Positions 1-11,578 of a DNA stretch of 36,241 bases are shown here, one piece after another. Below the pieces are notes generated by a model that made no database searches, was not told the DNA's origin, and was given only the letters and a program-made list of their open reading frames with translations. This DNA comes from an uncultured Alphaproteobacteria bacterium (GTDB lineage: Bacteria > Pseudomonadota > Alphaproteobacteria > Rhizobiales > Aestuariivirgaceae): assembly GCA_937873445.1 (NCBI GenBank), contig CALMWF010000006.1, forward strand, positions 1 through 36,241, read 5' to 3'. Positions within the stretch are counted from its first letter, which is position 1; the number at the start of each line of letters is the position of its first letter. The translations under genes were made by a program, and so were the position numbers.

Positions 1-1298
1 TTGACCAGCGGTGCGTCATCACCCTCGGCCATCACCCGGATCACCGGCTCGGTGCCCGACGGCCGGATCACCAGACGCCCCCTGTTGGCCAGCATGGCCT
101 CGGCATCGGCAATGGCGTCCTTCACCTCTTTGGCGTCCAGCGGCTTGCCGCTCTTGAACTTCACATTCTTCAGCACCTGCGGCAGGGCAGTGAACTGATT
201 GAGCACCTCCGACACCGGCCGCCCGCGCCGCACCACTTCGGCCAGCACCTGAAGGGCCGCCAGCAGGCCGTCTCCCGTGGTGGCAAAATCCGACAGCACA
301 ATATGGCCAGACTGTTCGCCGCCCACATTGAAGCCATGGGCGCGCATGTGCTCCACAACATAGCGGTCGCCCACCTTGGTGCGGGCCAGCTTCAGCCCCT
401 TGCCGGTGAGATAGCGTTCAAGGCCCAGATTGGACATGATGGTGGCCACCAGGCCGCCACCCGACAACTCGCCGCGCTCGGCCCAGGAGGTGGCAATCAG
501 CGCCATCAGCTGGTCGCCGTCGATCACCCGGCCCTTTTCGTCGGCAATGATCACCCGGTCGGCGTCACCGTCGAGCGCAATGCCGATGTCGGCCCGCACT
601 TCGCGCACCCGCGCGCACATGGCCTGCGGCGCGGTGGAGCCCACCTTGTCATTGATGTTGAAGCCGTTGGGGTCTTCGCCGATCTGCACGATCTCGGCCC
701 CCAGTTCCCACAGCGCCGTGGGTGCCGTCTTGTAGGCCGCACCATTGGCGGTGTCGATCACCACCCGCAACCCGTCAAGCCCGCGTTCGCCGGGGAAGGT
801 GCGCTTGGCAAATTCGATGTAGCGCGCGCCGGCATCGTCGATGCGCTTGGCCCGCCCGATCAGGTCGGAGGCAGCGGGCACGAATTTGCCCGGATTGTCC
901 ACCAGCGCCTCAATCGCCAGTTCCTGTTCATCTGACAGCTTGTAGCCATCGGGCGAAAACAGCTTGATGCCATTATCCGGATAGGCATTGTGCGAAGCCG
1001 ATATCATCACCCCCAGGTCAGCGCGCATGGAGCGCGTCAGCATGGACACGGCCGGTGTCGGCACCGGGCCGAGCAGAAACACATCCATGCCCGCCGCCAG
1101 CAGGCCCGCCGTCAGCGCCTGTTCGATCATATAGCCGGAAAGCCGGGTATCCTTGCCGATCACCACGCGGTGGCGGTGGGTGCCGCGGCGATAGACCTGG
1201 CCCGCCGCCATGCCGATCTTCAGCACCATGTCGGCCGTCATGGCCCCCGCATTGGCGCGGCCGCGCACCCCGTCGGTGCCGAAATATTTGCGTATCAT
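1..1298 (-). CDS. glmM: phosphoglucosamine mutase (3' end cut by window edge)
   Basis: Interconverts glucosamine-6-phosphate and glucosamine-1-phosphate in the cytoplasm, the step before UDP-GlcNAc synthesis for peptidoglycan and LPS. The protein begins [13 protein letters not shown], the family's N-terminal signature. The catalytic phosphoserine loop [11 protein letters not shown] is present with the serine at residue 102, the same position as in E. coli GlmM. The phosphate-binding loop [16 protein letters not shown] lies near the window edge, so of a usual ~450 residues 432 are visible and only the last ~20 are missing. An AAGGGG-like Shine-Dalgarno precedes the ATG. It follows folP by 38 bp and is the last visible gene of the long minus-strand block; ftsH-folP-glmM is a common bacterial order. 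Identification is firm. Confidence 0.96.
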   Translation of the reverse strand, partial: MIRKYFGTDGVRGRANAGAMTADMVLKIGMAAGQVYRRGTHRHRVVIGKDTRLSGYMIEQALTAGLLAAGMDVFLLGPVPTPAVSMLTRSMRADLGVMISASHNAYPDNGIKLFSPDGYKLSDEQELAIEALVDNPGKFVPAASDLIGRAKRIDDAGARYIEFAKRTFPGERGLDGLRVVIDTANGAAYKTAPTALWELGAEIVQIGEDPNGFNINDKVGSTAPQAMCARVREVRADIGIALDGDADRVIIADEKGRVIDGDQLMALIATSWAERGELSGGGLVATIMSNLGLERYLTGKGLKLARTKVGDRYVVEHMRAHGFNVGGEQSGHIVLSDFATTGDGLLAALQVLAEVVRRGRPVSEVLNQFTALPQVLKNVKFKSGKPLDAKEVKDAIADAEAMLANRGRLVIRPSGTEPVIRVMAEGDDAPLV

Positions 1299-1336
1299 GC
1301 CCAAACCCCTTTTTCCGGCACCCTGCCCGAAAAATG

Positions 1337-2395
1337 TTAACGCGTTTCCACCGGCACGCCGCCCGCCGCAGCAAACAGCGCCAGCGCCTGGCGGGTGGGC
1401 GCCACATCATGCACCCGGAGAATATGGCAGCCGTTCATGGCCGCCTGTAAAGCACCGGCCACCGAGCCATGCAACCGGCGTGCCGCCACCGCCTCGCCCG
1501 TCACCGCGCCGACAAAACCCTTGCGCGACAGGCCCACCAGAACAGGCACACCGAGGCCATGGAACAGGGGCAGTTGCTGCAGCAGGTCGAGGTTGTGGGC
1601 AAAGCTCTTGCCGAAGCCGATGCCCGGATCGACGCACAAAAGCGCCCGGTCAATGCCCGCCTTCTGGCAGGCGACGATGCGGTCCGCCAGACCATCGTAA
1701 ACGTCGAGCGCCACGTCTTCGTAAGTGGGGTTAAGCTGCATGGTGCGCGGATCGCCCTGGGCATGCATGAGAATGACCGGCAATTGCAGCCGGGCCGCCG
1801 TGGCCAGCGCCTCCGGGTCATGGCCAAGGCCCGATACATCATTGATGAGCGCGGCCCCGGCATAGGCCGCTTCGGTCATCACCCGTGCCTTGCGCGTGTC
1901 AATGGACACGGTGAAGCCCTGCGACGACAGCCCCCGCACCACCGGAATGACCCGGCGCAGCTCCTCGTCCGCATCCACCGCATCCGATCCGGGCCGGGTC
2001 GATTCCCCGCCCACATCAAGAATGGCCGCCCCCTCCGCCGCCAGCTGCTGGCCATGGGCCACGGCGGCGGGCGCTTCGCCATGCTGGCCGCCGTCAGAGA
2101 AGGAATCGGGGGTTACATTGACAATGCCCATGAGCCGGACCCGCGACAGATCCACCCCGGCAAAGCGCGGCCGCGGCGCGGCAATGGCCGCCATCAGCGC
2201 CGGTTCCTTGGCCAGCGCCTTGTCCAGGCTCACATCCTTGCGCTCAATGCCCTTTTTGCCGCGCCTGATGCGGCAGGCCCCGGTGAAGCCCACATGCGCC
2301 ATGCCCCCCAGAGACGCCGCCAGCCCGGCCTTGATCAGCCGGGCGGCGTCGGGTCCGAAGACCAGTCCCGTGGGGCGAAGGTAGCTGCGGCCCAT
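1337..2395 (-). CDS. folP: dihydropteroate synthase
   Basis: Condenses 6-hydroxymethyl-7,8-dihydropterin pyrophosphate with p-aminobenzoate to give dihydropteroate in folate synthesis; target of sulfonamides (family knowledge). The protein is 352 residues with the pterin-binding signature [14 protein letters not shown] at about residues 90-103, followed by GGESTRPG and, later, LINDVSG and DPGIGFGKS. About 80 residues precede the TIM barrel, an N-terminal extension that makes it longer than the ~280-residue E. coli enzyme. The ATG lies 9 bp after the ftsH stop with only a weak ribosome site, so translation may be partly coupled to ftsH; an internal start cannot be excluded. It is followed closely by glmM. 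Confidence 0.95.
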   Translation of the reverse strand: MGRSYLRPTGLVFGPDAARLIKAGLAASLGGMAHVGFTGACRIRRGKKGIERKDVSLDKALAKEPALMAAIAAPRPRFAGVDLSRVRLMGIVNVTPDSFSDGGQHGEAPAAVAHGQQLAAEGAAILDVGGESTRPGSDAVDADEELRRVIPVVRGLSSQGFTVSIDTRKARVMTEAAYAGAALINDVSGLGHDPEALATAARLQLPVILMHAQGDPRTMQLNPTYEDVALDVYDGLADRIVACQKAGIDRALLCVDPGIGFGKSFAHNLDLLQQLPLFHGLGVPVLVGLSRKGFVGAVTGEAVAARRLHGSVAGALQAAMNGCHILRVHDVAPTRQALALFAAAGGVPVETR

Positions 2396-2404
2396 GGCGC
2401 CCCG

Positions 2405-4327
<1,923 letters not shown>

Positions 4328-4387
4328 CGTGAATCCTCTGTCCTCAGGCCGCGCCGGGGTCTGGCGCGGCATTGCCGTAAAAGTGGT

Positions 4388-5602
4388 CTAAAGATAGGAG
4401 GGGGAAAGAGCAATTCCAAGCATCACTCTTTCGTAAATTGTATCTTCCAGCCGCTGCAGGCCGACAAAGACCCGCTGGCCATCCCCCCGCAGCTCCGGCA
4501 GGGTCTGGTGAAGTGCGGCCGGAACCCGCGCCGGGCGATGCCCCTGCCGCGCCACCGCCACTTCTGTGCCGGGTGCGCCGGTGAGCCGGAAGCGCCCGTC
4601 CCAGTCCATTCTGCCACCGGCAGGCAGGGCTTCGGGGAAGGGTGCCAACCGGCCCGGCTCCCGCAGCACCACAATGGTGCGCTGCCGTTTCACCACCAGC
4701 GCCCCGGCCAGGGTCCGCCGCCCCGCCCCCCCGGTGCCGAGCCAGGCCAGCAGTGCCCGCCGGCGGGCGGCTTCCGCCCCCCGGCCCCCGCCCAGGCCGC
4801 GCAGCAGCGCCTCCACCAGCATTTCCGCCGCCAGCCCGTCCAGCTCCGCCAGCCCCTGCCGGGCCATCTGAGCATAACCCAGTACCGAAATCTGCCCGTG
4901 CCGCTTCAGAACCTCATTGGCCCGCGCCGCGGCGGCAAGCGTCTGCCGCTGGGCGGCCGCCGCCTGGGCCAGCAGCGGATCGACAGAGACTGCCGCCAGT
5001 TCGCGGCGCAGCCGCACCCGCTCGAAGCGCACCTGCTCATTGGCGGGATCATCAATCCAGCCCTGCCCCCGCGCCGCCAGCATCTGGCGCAACTCGGCCC
5101 GCCGCCGGTGCAGCAGCGGCCGCAGCAGCCGCACCCCCTCCACCGTCCGCTCACCCCAGATACCGGCGAGACTGAGTGCTGACGTGGTGCGGCGCTGGCG
5201 CATCAGAACCGTCTCCGCCTGATCCTCGCGCGTGTGGCCGGTGAGCAGCACCGGCACATCATGCCCCCGGCACCAGTCGGCCAGCAGGCGGTAGCGCGCC
5301 ACCCGCGCCCGGGCCTGAATGGCGCTCCGGGGCTTTTCGCCCTCCCAGCGCAGAATGACATGGGGCACAGCCAGGGCCGCACACCACGCCGCCACCTGTT
5401 CGGCCTCCGCCGCCGCTTCCGGCCGCAGGCCATGATCCACCGTCAGCGCCCAAAGCCGCAGCGCCGGCCGCCGCCGCAACCGCGCCTCCGCCACCAGATG
5501 CAGCAAAGCCAGCGAATCCGAGCCGCCGGACACCGCCACAGCCACCGCATTCACATCATCAAGAAAGGCAAAATCATCACCGGGCGGTCTGTGCCCGGCC
5601 AT
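4388..5602 (-). CDS. tilS: tRNA(Ile)-lysidine synthase
   Basis: Attaches lysine to C34 of the CAU-anticodon tRNA-Ile using ATP so that it reads AUA. The N-type ATP pyrophosphatase loop SGGSDS is at residues 25-30, followed by the family's DHGLR and HTREDQAETVLMR motifs. The C-terminal half is Ala/Arg-rich and poorly conserved, as is usual in alphaproteobacterial TilS. I place the start at the ATG at 5602 (404 residues), 13 bp after the cpoB stop. The frame stays open to 5683, but those residues do not look like a TilS N-terminus and would overlap cpoB. The gene lies between cpoB and ftsH, a conserved order in alphaproteobacteria. Confidence 0.93.
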   Translation of the reverse strand: MAGHRPPGDDFAFLDDVNAVAVAVSGGSDSLALLHLVAEARLRRRPALRLWALTVDHGLRPEAAAEAEQVAAWCAALAVPHVILRWEGEKPRSAIQARARVARYRLLADWCRGHDVPVLLTGHTREDQAETVLMRQRRTTSALSLAGIWGERTVEGVRLLRPLLHRRRAELRQMLAARGQGWIDDPANEQVRFERVRLRRELAAVSVDPLLAQAAAAQRQTLAAAARANEVLKRHGQISVLGYAQMARQGLAELDGLAAEMLVEALLRGLGGGRGAEAARRRALLAWLGTGGAGRRTLAGALVVKRQRTIVVLREPGRLAPFPEALPAGGRMDWDGRFRLTGAPGTEVAVARQGHRPARVPAALHQTLPELRGDGQRVFVGLQRLEDTIYERVMLGIALSPSYL

Positions 5603-5615
5603 CAGGCCTGTGGCC

Positions 5616-6545
5616 TCAGCAGCCGGCACGCTTGGCTTCCGCGGCGGCGCGCTGCTTGGCCTCCACCGCCGTCGGATAATCACCCGCCACCGAGCCGAAG
5701 GCGGCGCAGGCCTGGCCCTTCTGGCCCAAACGGTTGAGCGACATGCCGAGCTTCACCAGACTGTCCGCCGCCCGGCGGCTCTTGCCATAGCTGCGGTAGC
5801 CGTTGAGAAAGTTCTGCGCCGCCTGGGCATAGTCGCCCTGCTGATAATAGGTCTCGCCCAGCCAGAACTGGGCGCTGCCGGCCAGCGCATGGTCGGGATA
5901 TTTCGTCAGGAAATCGCGAAAACCCTGGGCCGCCCCATCAAACTGGCGGCGCAGCAGGCGCTCGTTGGACCGTTCATAGAGGCTTTCCGGCGTATCGGCG
6001 GGCGACGCCAGCGCCACCTGCTCCACCGCTGCTTCCGGCGTGGTCATGCCGCCCTGCACGCTGGCGGCCTCCTCGCTGCCGGGCGCCACCAGAACCTGGC
6101 CCTGAAAGCCGCCATCACCGGGGCGTGCGGCACCTGTGCCCAGCGTGCCAAGAACCTGCGGGGTGGATGCGGTTGCTGCTTCCGGGGCTTCAGGCGCCGG
6201 AACCGCCATCTCCGCACCGTCCGCGCCCACCACAACGCGGGTGGCCGCGCGCGCCGCCACCGGGGCGGGATCGCTGATGGTCTCACCCGCTTCCGGGGGC
6301 AAAACCGCCGCTGTGGCGCTGGGCCGAAGGGCCGGAACCGCCACCGGGTCGGCTGCACCCTGCTTCTGGGCCGCCTTCATGAGCTCCAGCTCATGGTTCA
6401 GCACCTCCACCTGGCCGGTGAGCTGTTTGACCTGCTGCTCCAGAAGATCAAGCCGGCTGGTCTGGTCCTGGGCCATGACCGGCACGGCAAATGAACAGCC
6501 CGCCAGCAATACTGCCGCCACAACACCACGCCTGAAGATGCGCAT
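5616..6545 (-). CDS. cpoB: Tol-Pal system / cell-division coordinator CpoB (YbgF)
   Basis: Periplasmic TPR protein that couples Tol-Pal-driven outer-membrane constriction to septal peptidoglycan synthesis (known for E. coli CpoB). The protein is 309 residues with a basic, hydrophobic export signal in the first ~25. Then comes a short coiled coil (about residues 28-60, heptad-like LDLLEQQVKQL), a long Ala/Pro-rich linker of about 110 residues, and C-terminal TPR repeats that include AQFWLGETYYQQGDYAQA and end in KRAGC. The signal contains LAGC at 14-17, which resembles a lipobox, as well as a possible signal-peptidase I site near residue 25, so soluble or lipidated forms are both possible. It follows pal by 131 bp, with a hairpin between. 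Confidence 0.92.
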   Translation of the reverse strand: MRIFRRGVVAAVLLAGCSFAVPVMAQDQTSRLDLLEQQVKQLTGQVEVLNHELELMKAAQKQGAADPVAVPALRPSATAAVLPPEAGETISDPAPVAARAATRVVVGADGAEMAVPAPEAPEAATASTPQVLGTLGTGAARPGDGGFQGQVLVAPGSEEAASVQGGMTTPEAAVEQVALASPADTPESLYERSNERLLRRQFDGAAQGFRDFLTKYPDHALAGSAQFWLGETYYQQGDYAQAAQNFLNGYRSYGKSRRAADSLVKLGMSLNRLGQKGQACAAFGSVAGDYPTAVEAKQRAAAEAKRAGC

Positions 6546-6637
6546 ATCTCAAACCATCCGGATCTGCTCGAAGCCCCGCCCGCCAGATGAACCGCAATCG
6601 CGGTAAAATTGAGGCTTGCCCTGGGCGGCACATGGAA

Positions 6638-6659
6638 AGCCCGGCATTGTTGCCGGGCT
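6638..6659 (-). terminator. hairpin between pal and cpoB, weak terminator or attenuator
   Basis: An 8-bp perfect stem (AGCCCGGC pairing with GCCGGGCT) with a 6-nt loop lies 18 bp past the pal stop on the minus strand. Only a short TTT follows, so it is a weak intrinsic terminator at best. It may reduce read-through into cpoB relative to pal, or protect the 3' end of the mRNA. Confidence 0.4.
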
Positions 6660-6676
6660 GCCACATCACAGCAGGG

Positions 6677-7195
6677 TCAGTTGGCCCCGCCGGTGATCAC
6701 CGTCACCGCGCGGCGGTTCTGCGACCAGCATTCCTCGGCGTCGCACAGCGAGGCCGGGCGTTCCTTGCCATAGGCAATGGACGAAATCCGCTTGCCCGGA
6801 ACGCCATGTTCGATCAGGAAGTTGCGCGCCGCGGTGGCGCGCCGGGCCGACAGGGCGATGTTGTATTCGCGGGTGCCGCGCTCGTCCGAGTGGCCCTCCA
6901 CCTGCACGGTCACATTGCCATATTGCTGCAGCCACTGGGCCTGCTTGCTCAGCGTGTCCTGGGCTTCCGGCGTCAGATTGGACTGGTCAACGATGAAGAA
7001 CACCCGGTCACCGACATTTTCCGAGAAATCGCGCTTTGAGCCAGGCTGGGCCACGCCGCCGGCCCCGCCGTTCAGCCCGCCGGCCCCGCCCGCACCGCCG
7101 TCAAGGCTCGGTGTGTTCTTCTTGGAACAGGCGGCCAGCGCCAGAAAACAGCAGCACACGGTGGCAAACTTGAAACCTGCCATACGGCTCATCAT
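6677..7195 (-). CDS. pal: peptidoglycan-associated lipoprotein
   Basis: Outer-membrane lipoprotein that binds peptidoglycan through an OmpA-like domain and interacts with TolB and TolA during division. The start is the ATG at 7195 (172 residues), 8 nt after AAGGAG; a GTG nine bases earlier is too close to that site. The lipobox LAAC puts the lipidated cysteine at residue 23. A Gly/Ala-rich linker follows, then the OmpA domain with the motifs GHSDERGTREYN, LSARRATAARNFL and YGKERP. It is preceded by a 272-bp gap after tolB, which is where a separate pal promoter would lie. Confidence 0.96.
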   Translation of the reverse strand: MMSRMAGFKFATVCCCFLALAACSKKNTPSLDGGAGGAGGLNGGAGGVAQPGSKRDFSENVGDRVFFIVDQSNLTPEAQDTLSKQAQWLQQYGNVTVQVEGHSDERGTREYNIALSARRATAARNFLIEHGVPGKRISSIAYGKERPASLCDAEECWSQNRRAVTVITGGAN

Positions 7196-7467
7196 TGATC
7201 CCACTCCTTTTGCGGTTCCGGCTGCGGCGTCCCCTGCCCCAGTGCCGGTTCCTCATTCAGGCCCCCATGGGGCCAATTGATCCACCCATAGCCGGGCAAA
7301 CCTTTACACGCCTTAACCCTTTTGCCGGTTTCGGGTTAACAAACCCTGACCGGCCGCCTGGCAAAGGTTCCGCCACACCGGCGCTGGTCCGGCTGATAAC
7401 CGGGCGAGCGCGGCGAATTTGTGGCCAAACCGGGCTTTTCCGGCCCCTTTGTCCGGCACCCCCCGGT
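7196..7467 (-). other. tolB-pal intergenic region
   Basis: This 272-bp stretch carries no gene. It holds the strong ribosome site of pal (AAGGAG, about 7204-7209) and a GGCCCC/GGGGCC dyad at about 7260-7274. I found no clear T-tract terminator and no good -35/-10 pair. Its length suggests pal has its own promoter or a processed leader. Confidence 0.5.
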
Positions 7468-8802
7468 TTAGTTAAGGCGCGGTGACCAGGATGGATCGGA
7501 AGCGAACCCATCGGTCTGCACCTGCTGCTCATTATAGCCCGTGATGTCCACCGACCACAATTGCGGCCCGCCGCCATCGCCCTGGCTGTCGCGGAAAAAC
7601 ATCAGCACCCGGCCATTGGGTGCCCAGGTCGGCCCCTCATTGTGATAGCCCTCGGTCAAAATGCGCTCACCCGAGCCGTCGGGCTTCATCACGCCAATGG
7701 CAAAGCGGCCCTCGGCCTGCTTGGTGAAGGCAATATACTGCCCGTCCGGCGACCACACCGGGGTGGAATAGCGCCCCTTGCCGAAGCTGATGCGCTTCTG
7801 GCCCGAACCGTCGGCATTCATGACATAGACCTGCTGCGACCCGGACCGGTCGGACTCAAAGGTGATGCGGCCGCCATCCGGCGCATAGGAAGGCGCGGTA
7901 TTGATCGACGCCTCATTGGTGAGTTGCCGCATCTGGCGCGAGCGCAGATCCATCTCAAAGACATTGGCGTTCTGGCCGTCGTCGCTCTGCAGACTCATGA
8001 TGACGCGCTGGCCATCCGGCGAGAAGCGCGGCGCAAAGCTCATGTTGGGGAATGACCCCACAATCTCGCGCTGCCGTGTATCGACATTGTAGATATAGAC
8101 GCGCGGCTCATCCTTGCCGATGGCCATGAAGGTGATTTCCTGTGAACTGGGCGAAAAGCGCGGCGTCAGAATGATCTCGCCCGTGTCCAGCAGCACCCGC
8201 GGATTGAAGCCGTCCTGATCCATGATGGCAAGCTTCTTGGCGCGGTTGTCCTTGGGGCCGCTCTCCGACACATAGACAATGCGCGTGTCGAAATAGCCGT
8301 CAATGCCGAGCAGCGCCTTGTAGACCATGTCGGCGATGCGGTGGGCCACCCGGCGCACATTGGCCTTGGAGGCGGTGAACTGCTGGCCTGCCAGAAGCTG
8401 GCCGCTGTTGACGTCAAAGAGCTTGAACTCAACCCGCACCCGGCCGCCGGAATCGGCATAGGTCTGGCCGGTCACCAGCGCCTTGGCCATGATCTGCCGC
8501 CAGTCGGCAAAGCGCGGGGTCGCGTTGAAATCGCTGATCTGCTCGATGAAGGAATTGGGCGGCAGGGCGTTGAAATAGCCCGAGTGCGTCAGATCATTGG
8601 CAATGACGCCGGAAATGGTGGCGGCCGTGTCCTCGGCCCCGCCGCTGGCCATGAAGGGCGCAATGGCGATGGGCATGGGGTTGATCTTGCCGCCCGACAC
8701 ATTGACGTCAAGCGCCTGGGCGGCCGGCATCAGCCAGCACAGGGTGAACAACACCAACAGGGCATTCAAAAGCCGCGCAACGGCATGGGGCTTCACGGTC
8801 AT
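7468..8802 (-). CDS. tolB: Tol-Pal system protein TolB
   Basis: Periplasmic component of the Tol-Pal machine that binds Pal and is released by TolA. The protein is 444 residues. A signal peptide ends near residue 30 (AQA|LDV). Next comes the N-terminal domain ([23 protein letters not shown]). The six-bladed WD40/PD40-like propeller begins near residue 190 and shows repeated blades such as [37 protein letters not shown] and [12 protein letters not shown]. The ATG follows GAGGA by 4-5 nt and lies 7 bp after the tolA stop. Confidence 0.97.
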   Translation of the reverse strand: MTVKPHAVARLLNALLVLFTLCWLMPAAQALDVNVSGGKINPMPIAIAPFMASGGAEDTAATISGVIANDLTHSGYFNALPPNSFIEQISDFNATPRFADWRQIMAKALVTGQTYADSGGRVRVEFKLFDVNSGQLLAGQQFTASKANVRRVAHRIADMVYKALLGIDGYFDTRIVYVSESGPKDNRAKKLAIMDQDGFNPRVLLDTGEIILTPRFSPSSQEITFMAIGKDEPRVYIYNVDTRQREIVGSFPNMSFAPRFSPDGQRVIMSLQSDDGQNANVFEMDLRSRQMRQLTNEASINTAPSYAPDGGRITFESDRSGSQQVYVMNADGSGQKRISFGKGRYSTPVWSPDGQYIAFTKQAEGRFAIGVMKPDGSGERILTEGYHNEGPTWAPNGRVLMFFRDSQGDGGGPQLWSVDITGYNEQQVQTDGFASDPSWSPRLN

Positions 8803-8809
8803 CCGGTCC

Positions 8810-9730
8810 TCACATCACACTCCCAGCCTTGTGCTTGGGATCGAAATCACTGGTGTTCTCGCGCCACAGATCATACTTGTCGCGCGGCAAAAAACTGAAG
8901 GGCTGGCAGGTGTAGACGGCATCCACCGCCGCACGCGCCATGGCGGCAAACAGCGGGTGGTCGCTGGCATTCATCACCTGGGGCTGGCCTTCCACCATGC
9001 CCTCGGGCGTCAGGGCAAAGCGCACCACCACATGGACATTGCTTTCCTCCGAGCCCGGCGGCTTGTCCCAGCACTTTTCCAGATTGGAGGCGAGCAGGTC
9101 GATCAGCGTTGCCACCATCTCATTGTCGGTGCCCTGGGTCTGCTGTTCGCCCTGGGCAGGCTGGCCGGTCAGGCTCGCCTGCTGCTGCGGGGCGGCACTC
9201 TCATCATTGATCTTGTTGAGCAGATCCTGAATCTCGCCGGGGTTCAGCTTCGGCTTCTTCTTTTCCGGCGGCTTCTCGGCCAGTTTCTTTTCCACCGGCT
9301 TCTCGGCGGGCTTTTCCGGCGGCTTCGGCTTGTCCTCGGTCTTCTTGATCAGATCCTTCAGCGGATCGGGATCCAGCGGCTTCGGCTCCTCCGGCTTGGG
9401 CGGCTCTTTTTTTGGCGGCTCCTTCTTGGGCGGCTCGGGCTCGGGTGCGGGCGCCGGTTCACGCGCCGCCTTCACTTCCTTTTCCGCCACCTTGGGCTGC
9501 GGATCAGCCTTGGGGGTGGGCGGCGCTTCCTTGGGGGCGGGCTTTTCGGCCTTCTGGGCTTCCGGCGCCTGCGCCTTCATCTTGGCCACATCGCCAATCT
9601 TGCTGATGTCCACCATCACGGTTTGCTGCGGCGCCACCTTGAAGGCATCCGGATTGGGCAGCACCACCAATGCTGCCAGCAGCACGGCGGCGTGCAGGGC
9701 AAGCGAGATGATGAGGCCCCGGCGCATCAT
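8810..9730 (-). CDS. tolA: cell envelope protein TolA
   Basis: Inner-membrane protein that reaches across the periplasm and transmits TolQR-derived force to TolB-Pal. The protein is 306 residues with one N-terminal transmembrane helix (about 5-24). A long central region rich in Pro, Lys and Glu follows (about 55-180, repeated [10 protein letters not shown] and PEKPAEKP-like units). The C-terminal globular domain (about 205-300) is TonB/TolA-like, with [19 protein letters not shown] and [11 protein letters not shown]. In alphaproteobacteria the middle region is commonly Pro/Lys-rich rather than the Ala-rich helix of E. coli. It sits 2 bp after tolR and 7 bp before tolB. Confidence 0.94.
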   Translation of the reverse strand: MMRRGLIISLALHAAVLLAALVVLPNPDAFKVAPQQTVMVDISKIGDVAKMKAQAPEAQKAEKPAPKEAPPTPKADPQPKVAEKEVKAAREPAPAPEPEPPKKEPPKKEPPKPEEPKPLDPDPLKDLIKKTEDKPKPPEKPAEKPVEKKLAEKPPEKKKPKLNPGEIQDLLNKINDESAAPQQQASLTGQPAQGEQQTQGTDNEMVATLIDLLASNLEKCWDKPPGSEESNVHVVVRFALTPEGMVEGQPQVMNASDHPLFAAMARAAVDAVYTCQPFSFLPRDKYDLWRENTSDFDPKHKAGSVM

Positions 9731-9732
9731 GC

Positions 9733-10200
9733 CTATTGGCCCGGCGGCTTCATGGCGTCGGGCGAACCCGTCACCAGACCGATCTTGCGATAGCCGGCGC
9801 TGTTCAGAAGGCCCATCACCTCCATAACAGCACCATAGGGCACCGAAGTGTCGGCGCGCACGAACAGCTGTTCCTCATAGCCGTTCTTGGCAATGGCCAC
9901 GAGCTTGGCGGCAAGATCATCCAGCGCAATCTTGCTTTCCTGCAGGAAAATGGTGCGGTCCGACTGCACCGTGATGGTGATGGGCTCGGTGTTGGAGTCC
10001 ATCTGCTTGGCCTGGGTCTTGGGCAGTTCCACCGGAACACCCACGGTCATCAGCGGGGCCGCCACCATGAACACGATGAGCAGCACCAGCATGACGTCAA
10101 CCAGCGGCGTCACGTTGATCTCGCTCATCGCCGCATGGCGCGACTGGCGGCGCGAGCTGCGCCGCGAATAGGGTTTGGCACCACCGGCGGTCATGCCCAT
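9733..10200 (-). CDS. tolR: Tol-Pal system proton-channel protein TolR
   Basis: ExbD/TolR family partner of TolQ in the proton-driven motor of the inner membrane. The protein is 155 residues. A basic cytoplasmic N-terminus (Arg/Ser-rich to residue 22) precedes the signature EINVTPLVDVMLVLLIVF. Asp35 is the conserved membrane aspartate needed for proton movement in this family. The transmembrane helix spans about 32-51 and a periplasmic domain follows. A second in-frame ATG two codons in is an alternative start. It follows tolQ by 3 bp and precedes tolA by 2 bp. Confidence 0.96.
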   Translation of the reverse strand: MGMTAGGAKPYSRRSSRRQSRHAAMSEINVTPLVDVMLVLLIVFMVAAPLMTVGVPVELPKTQAKQMDSNTEPITITVQSDRTIFLQESKIALDDLAAKLVAIAKNGYEEQLFVRADTSVPYGAVMEVMGLLNSAGYRKIGLVTGSPDAMKPPGQ

Positions 10201-10203
10201 GGC

Positions 10204-10911
10204 TCAGGCCCTCTCGTCCAGCTGCCGCGAGATGATGGCGGAAAATTCGTCGGCATAGTTCTCCAGGCGGGTGCCGATCTTGGCGGCGTCGGAGGAATAC
10301 ATATTATAGAAGATTGTCGCCGGTATGGCCGCAACAAGGCCGATGGCGGTGGCAAACAGCGACTCGGCGATGCCCGGCGCCACCACGGCCAGATTGGTGT
10401 TCTGCGAATTGGCGATGGCCTGGAACGAGGTCATGATGCCCCACACCGTGCCGAACAGGCCGATGAAGGGAGCCGCCGAGCCGATGGTGGCCAGAAACAG
10501 CAGCCGGGCCTCGATCTCGCCCATCTCCTTCTGGATCTGCACGTCCATCACCTTCTCAATGCGCTTCTGCACCCCCTGAAAGCCAGCGCGCAGGGTGGCG
10601 TCCTGGCTGCGCTTCCATTCGCGCATGGCCGACAGGAAGATCGACCCCATGCCGATGGTGTTGCGCGAGCCCAGCGAAACATAGAGATCTTCCAGCGACT
10701 GGCCCGACCAGAACATCTGCTCGAACCGGTCATTGGCGGCATTCATGCGCCGCACCGCAAAGAACTTCTCGATGATGATGGCCCAGCACCAGATGGACGC
10801 CAGCGCCAGCCCCACCATGACCAGAAAAACCGGCCACGATGCCTGCATGACGAGATGCCACAGTGAAATGTGCCCGGTCTGAACCACAGGCGCTACCGCA
10901 ATCGGATCCAT
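10204..10911 (-). CDS. tolQ: Tol-Pal system proton-channel protein TolQ
   Basis: MotA/TolQ/ExbB family stator protein that forms the proton channel with TolR. The protein is 235 residues with three membrane helices at about 20-45, 135-160 and 170-195. The conserved block around the last two includes APFIGLFGTVWGIM and LVAAIPATIFYN, typical of the family. GAGG lies 6-7 nt upstream of the ATG. A 202-bp gap separates it from ybgC and is the likely site of a tolQRAB promoter; a near-consensus CtrA-type box lies at the far end of that gap. Confidence 0.96.
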   Translation of the reverse strand: MDPIAVAPVVQTGHISLWHLVMQASWPVFLVMVGLALASIWCWAIIIEKFFAVRRMNAANDRFEQMFWSGQSLEDLYVSLGSRNTIGMGSIFLSAMREWKRSQDATLRAGFQGVQKRIEKVMDVQIQKEMGEIEARLLFLATIGSAAPFIGLFGTVWGIMTSFQAIANSQNTNLAVVAPGIAESLFATAIGLVAAIPATIFYNMYSSDAAKIGTRLENYADEFSAIISRQLDERA

Positions 10912-11102
10912 AGAAACCTCATTCCCCGCGAGGGTTCACGCGCCGCCCACTTGCGCCATGCCGTCCCCGCCCCATTGAAACCTTGGGCCTTAACCGCCCA
11001 AATCTGTCGAAACTGCGGCATTTATCCGGGTTTTCCCCGAATCACTGCCACCGCCGGGAGGTTCGCACATCCCGTCCTGCAGCGTGCATGAATCGGCTGT
11101 GG

Positions 11103-11117
11103 TTAATGAAGGGTTAG
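11103..11117. promoter_or_regulatory. near-consensus CtrA-type box (TTAA-N7-TTAG)
   Basis: TTAA, seven bases, TTAG: one mismatch from the full alphaproteobacterial CtrA motif TTAA-N7-TTAA. It overlaps the ybgC stop and lies about 190 bp upstream of the tolQ start. Regulation of tol genes by CtrA here is inference; a single half-match like this occurs by chance fairly often. Confidence 0.3.
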
Positions 11118-11578
11118 AGCGGCCGGGGCAGAAAGGCGGCCATGGCCTGTTTCAGGCTGTCCGGAATGCGCTTGGGCACGCCGCGTCCGTCCACCACCGC
11201 CACCAGCACCTCGGCCTCGAACAGCAATTCCGCCCCGCGCATGATGCGCTGGGCAATCTCCACCCTGGCCCCGGACATGGCCTTGAAGCGGGTTTCAATG
11301 GTGAGAAGATCATCCATGCGCGCCGGGCGGTGAAAATCACACAGTGCCCGCCTGACCACAAAACCCATCTGGCCACCAGACGTGCTCCAGTTGGTTTCGC
11401 TCTGCTGCACCCCCAGCAGGCGCAGGCAGTCCGAGCGCGCTCGCTCGCAATAGCTCAGATAATTGGCGTGATACACCGCCCCGGATATGTCGGTATCGGC
11501 GTAATAGATGCGCAGCGGCAGATAATGCACCCCGTTTACAATCCGGCCCGCCACATCGGGCCACGTCATCGCCGTCAT
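11114..11578 (-). CDS. ybgC: acyl-CoA thioesterase YbgC (Tol-Pal-associated)
   Basis: Hotdog-fold thioesterase that hydrolyses short acyl-CoA or interacts with acyl-carrier and phospholipid-synthesis enzymes; regularly encoded before tolQ. The protein is 154 residues and carries the 4-hydroxybenzoyl-CoA thioesterase active-site motif [17 protein letters not shown], with Asp30 aligned to E. coli YbgC Asp18. Its ATG overlaps the ruvB stop by ATGA, so translation is coupled to ruvB. A second ATG three codons later is a possible alternative. Confidence 0.93.
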   Translation of the reverse strand: MTAMTWPDVAGRIVNGVHYLPLRIYYADTDISGAVYHANYLSYCERARSDCLRLLGVQQSETNWSTSGGQMGFVVRRALCDFHRPARMDDLLTIETRFKAMSGARVEIAQRIMRGAELLFEAEVLVAVVDGRGVPKRIPDSLKQAMAAFLPRPL

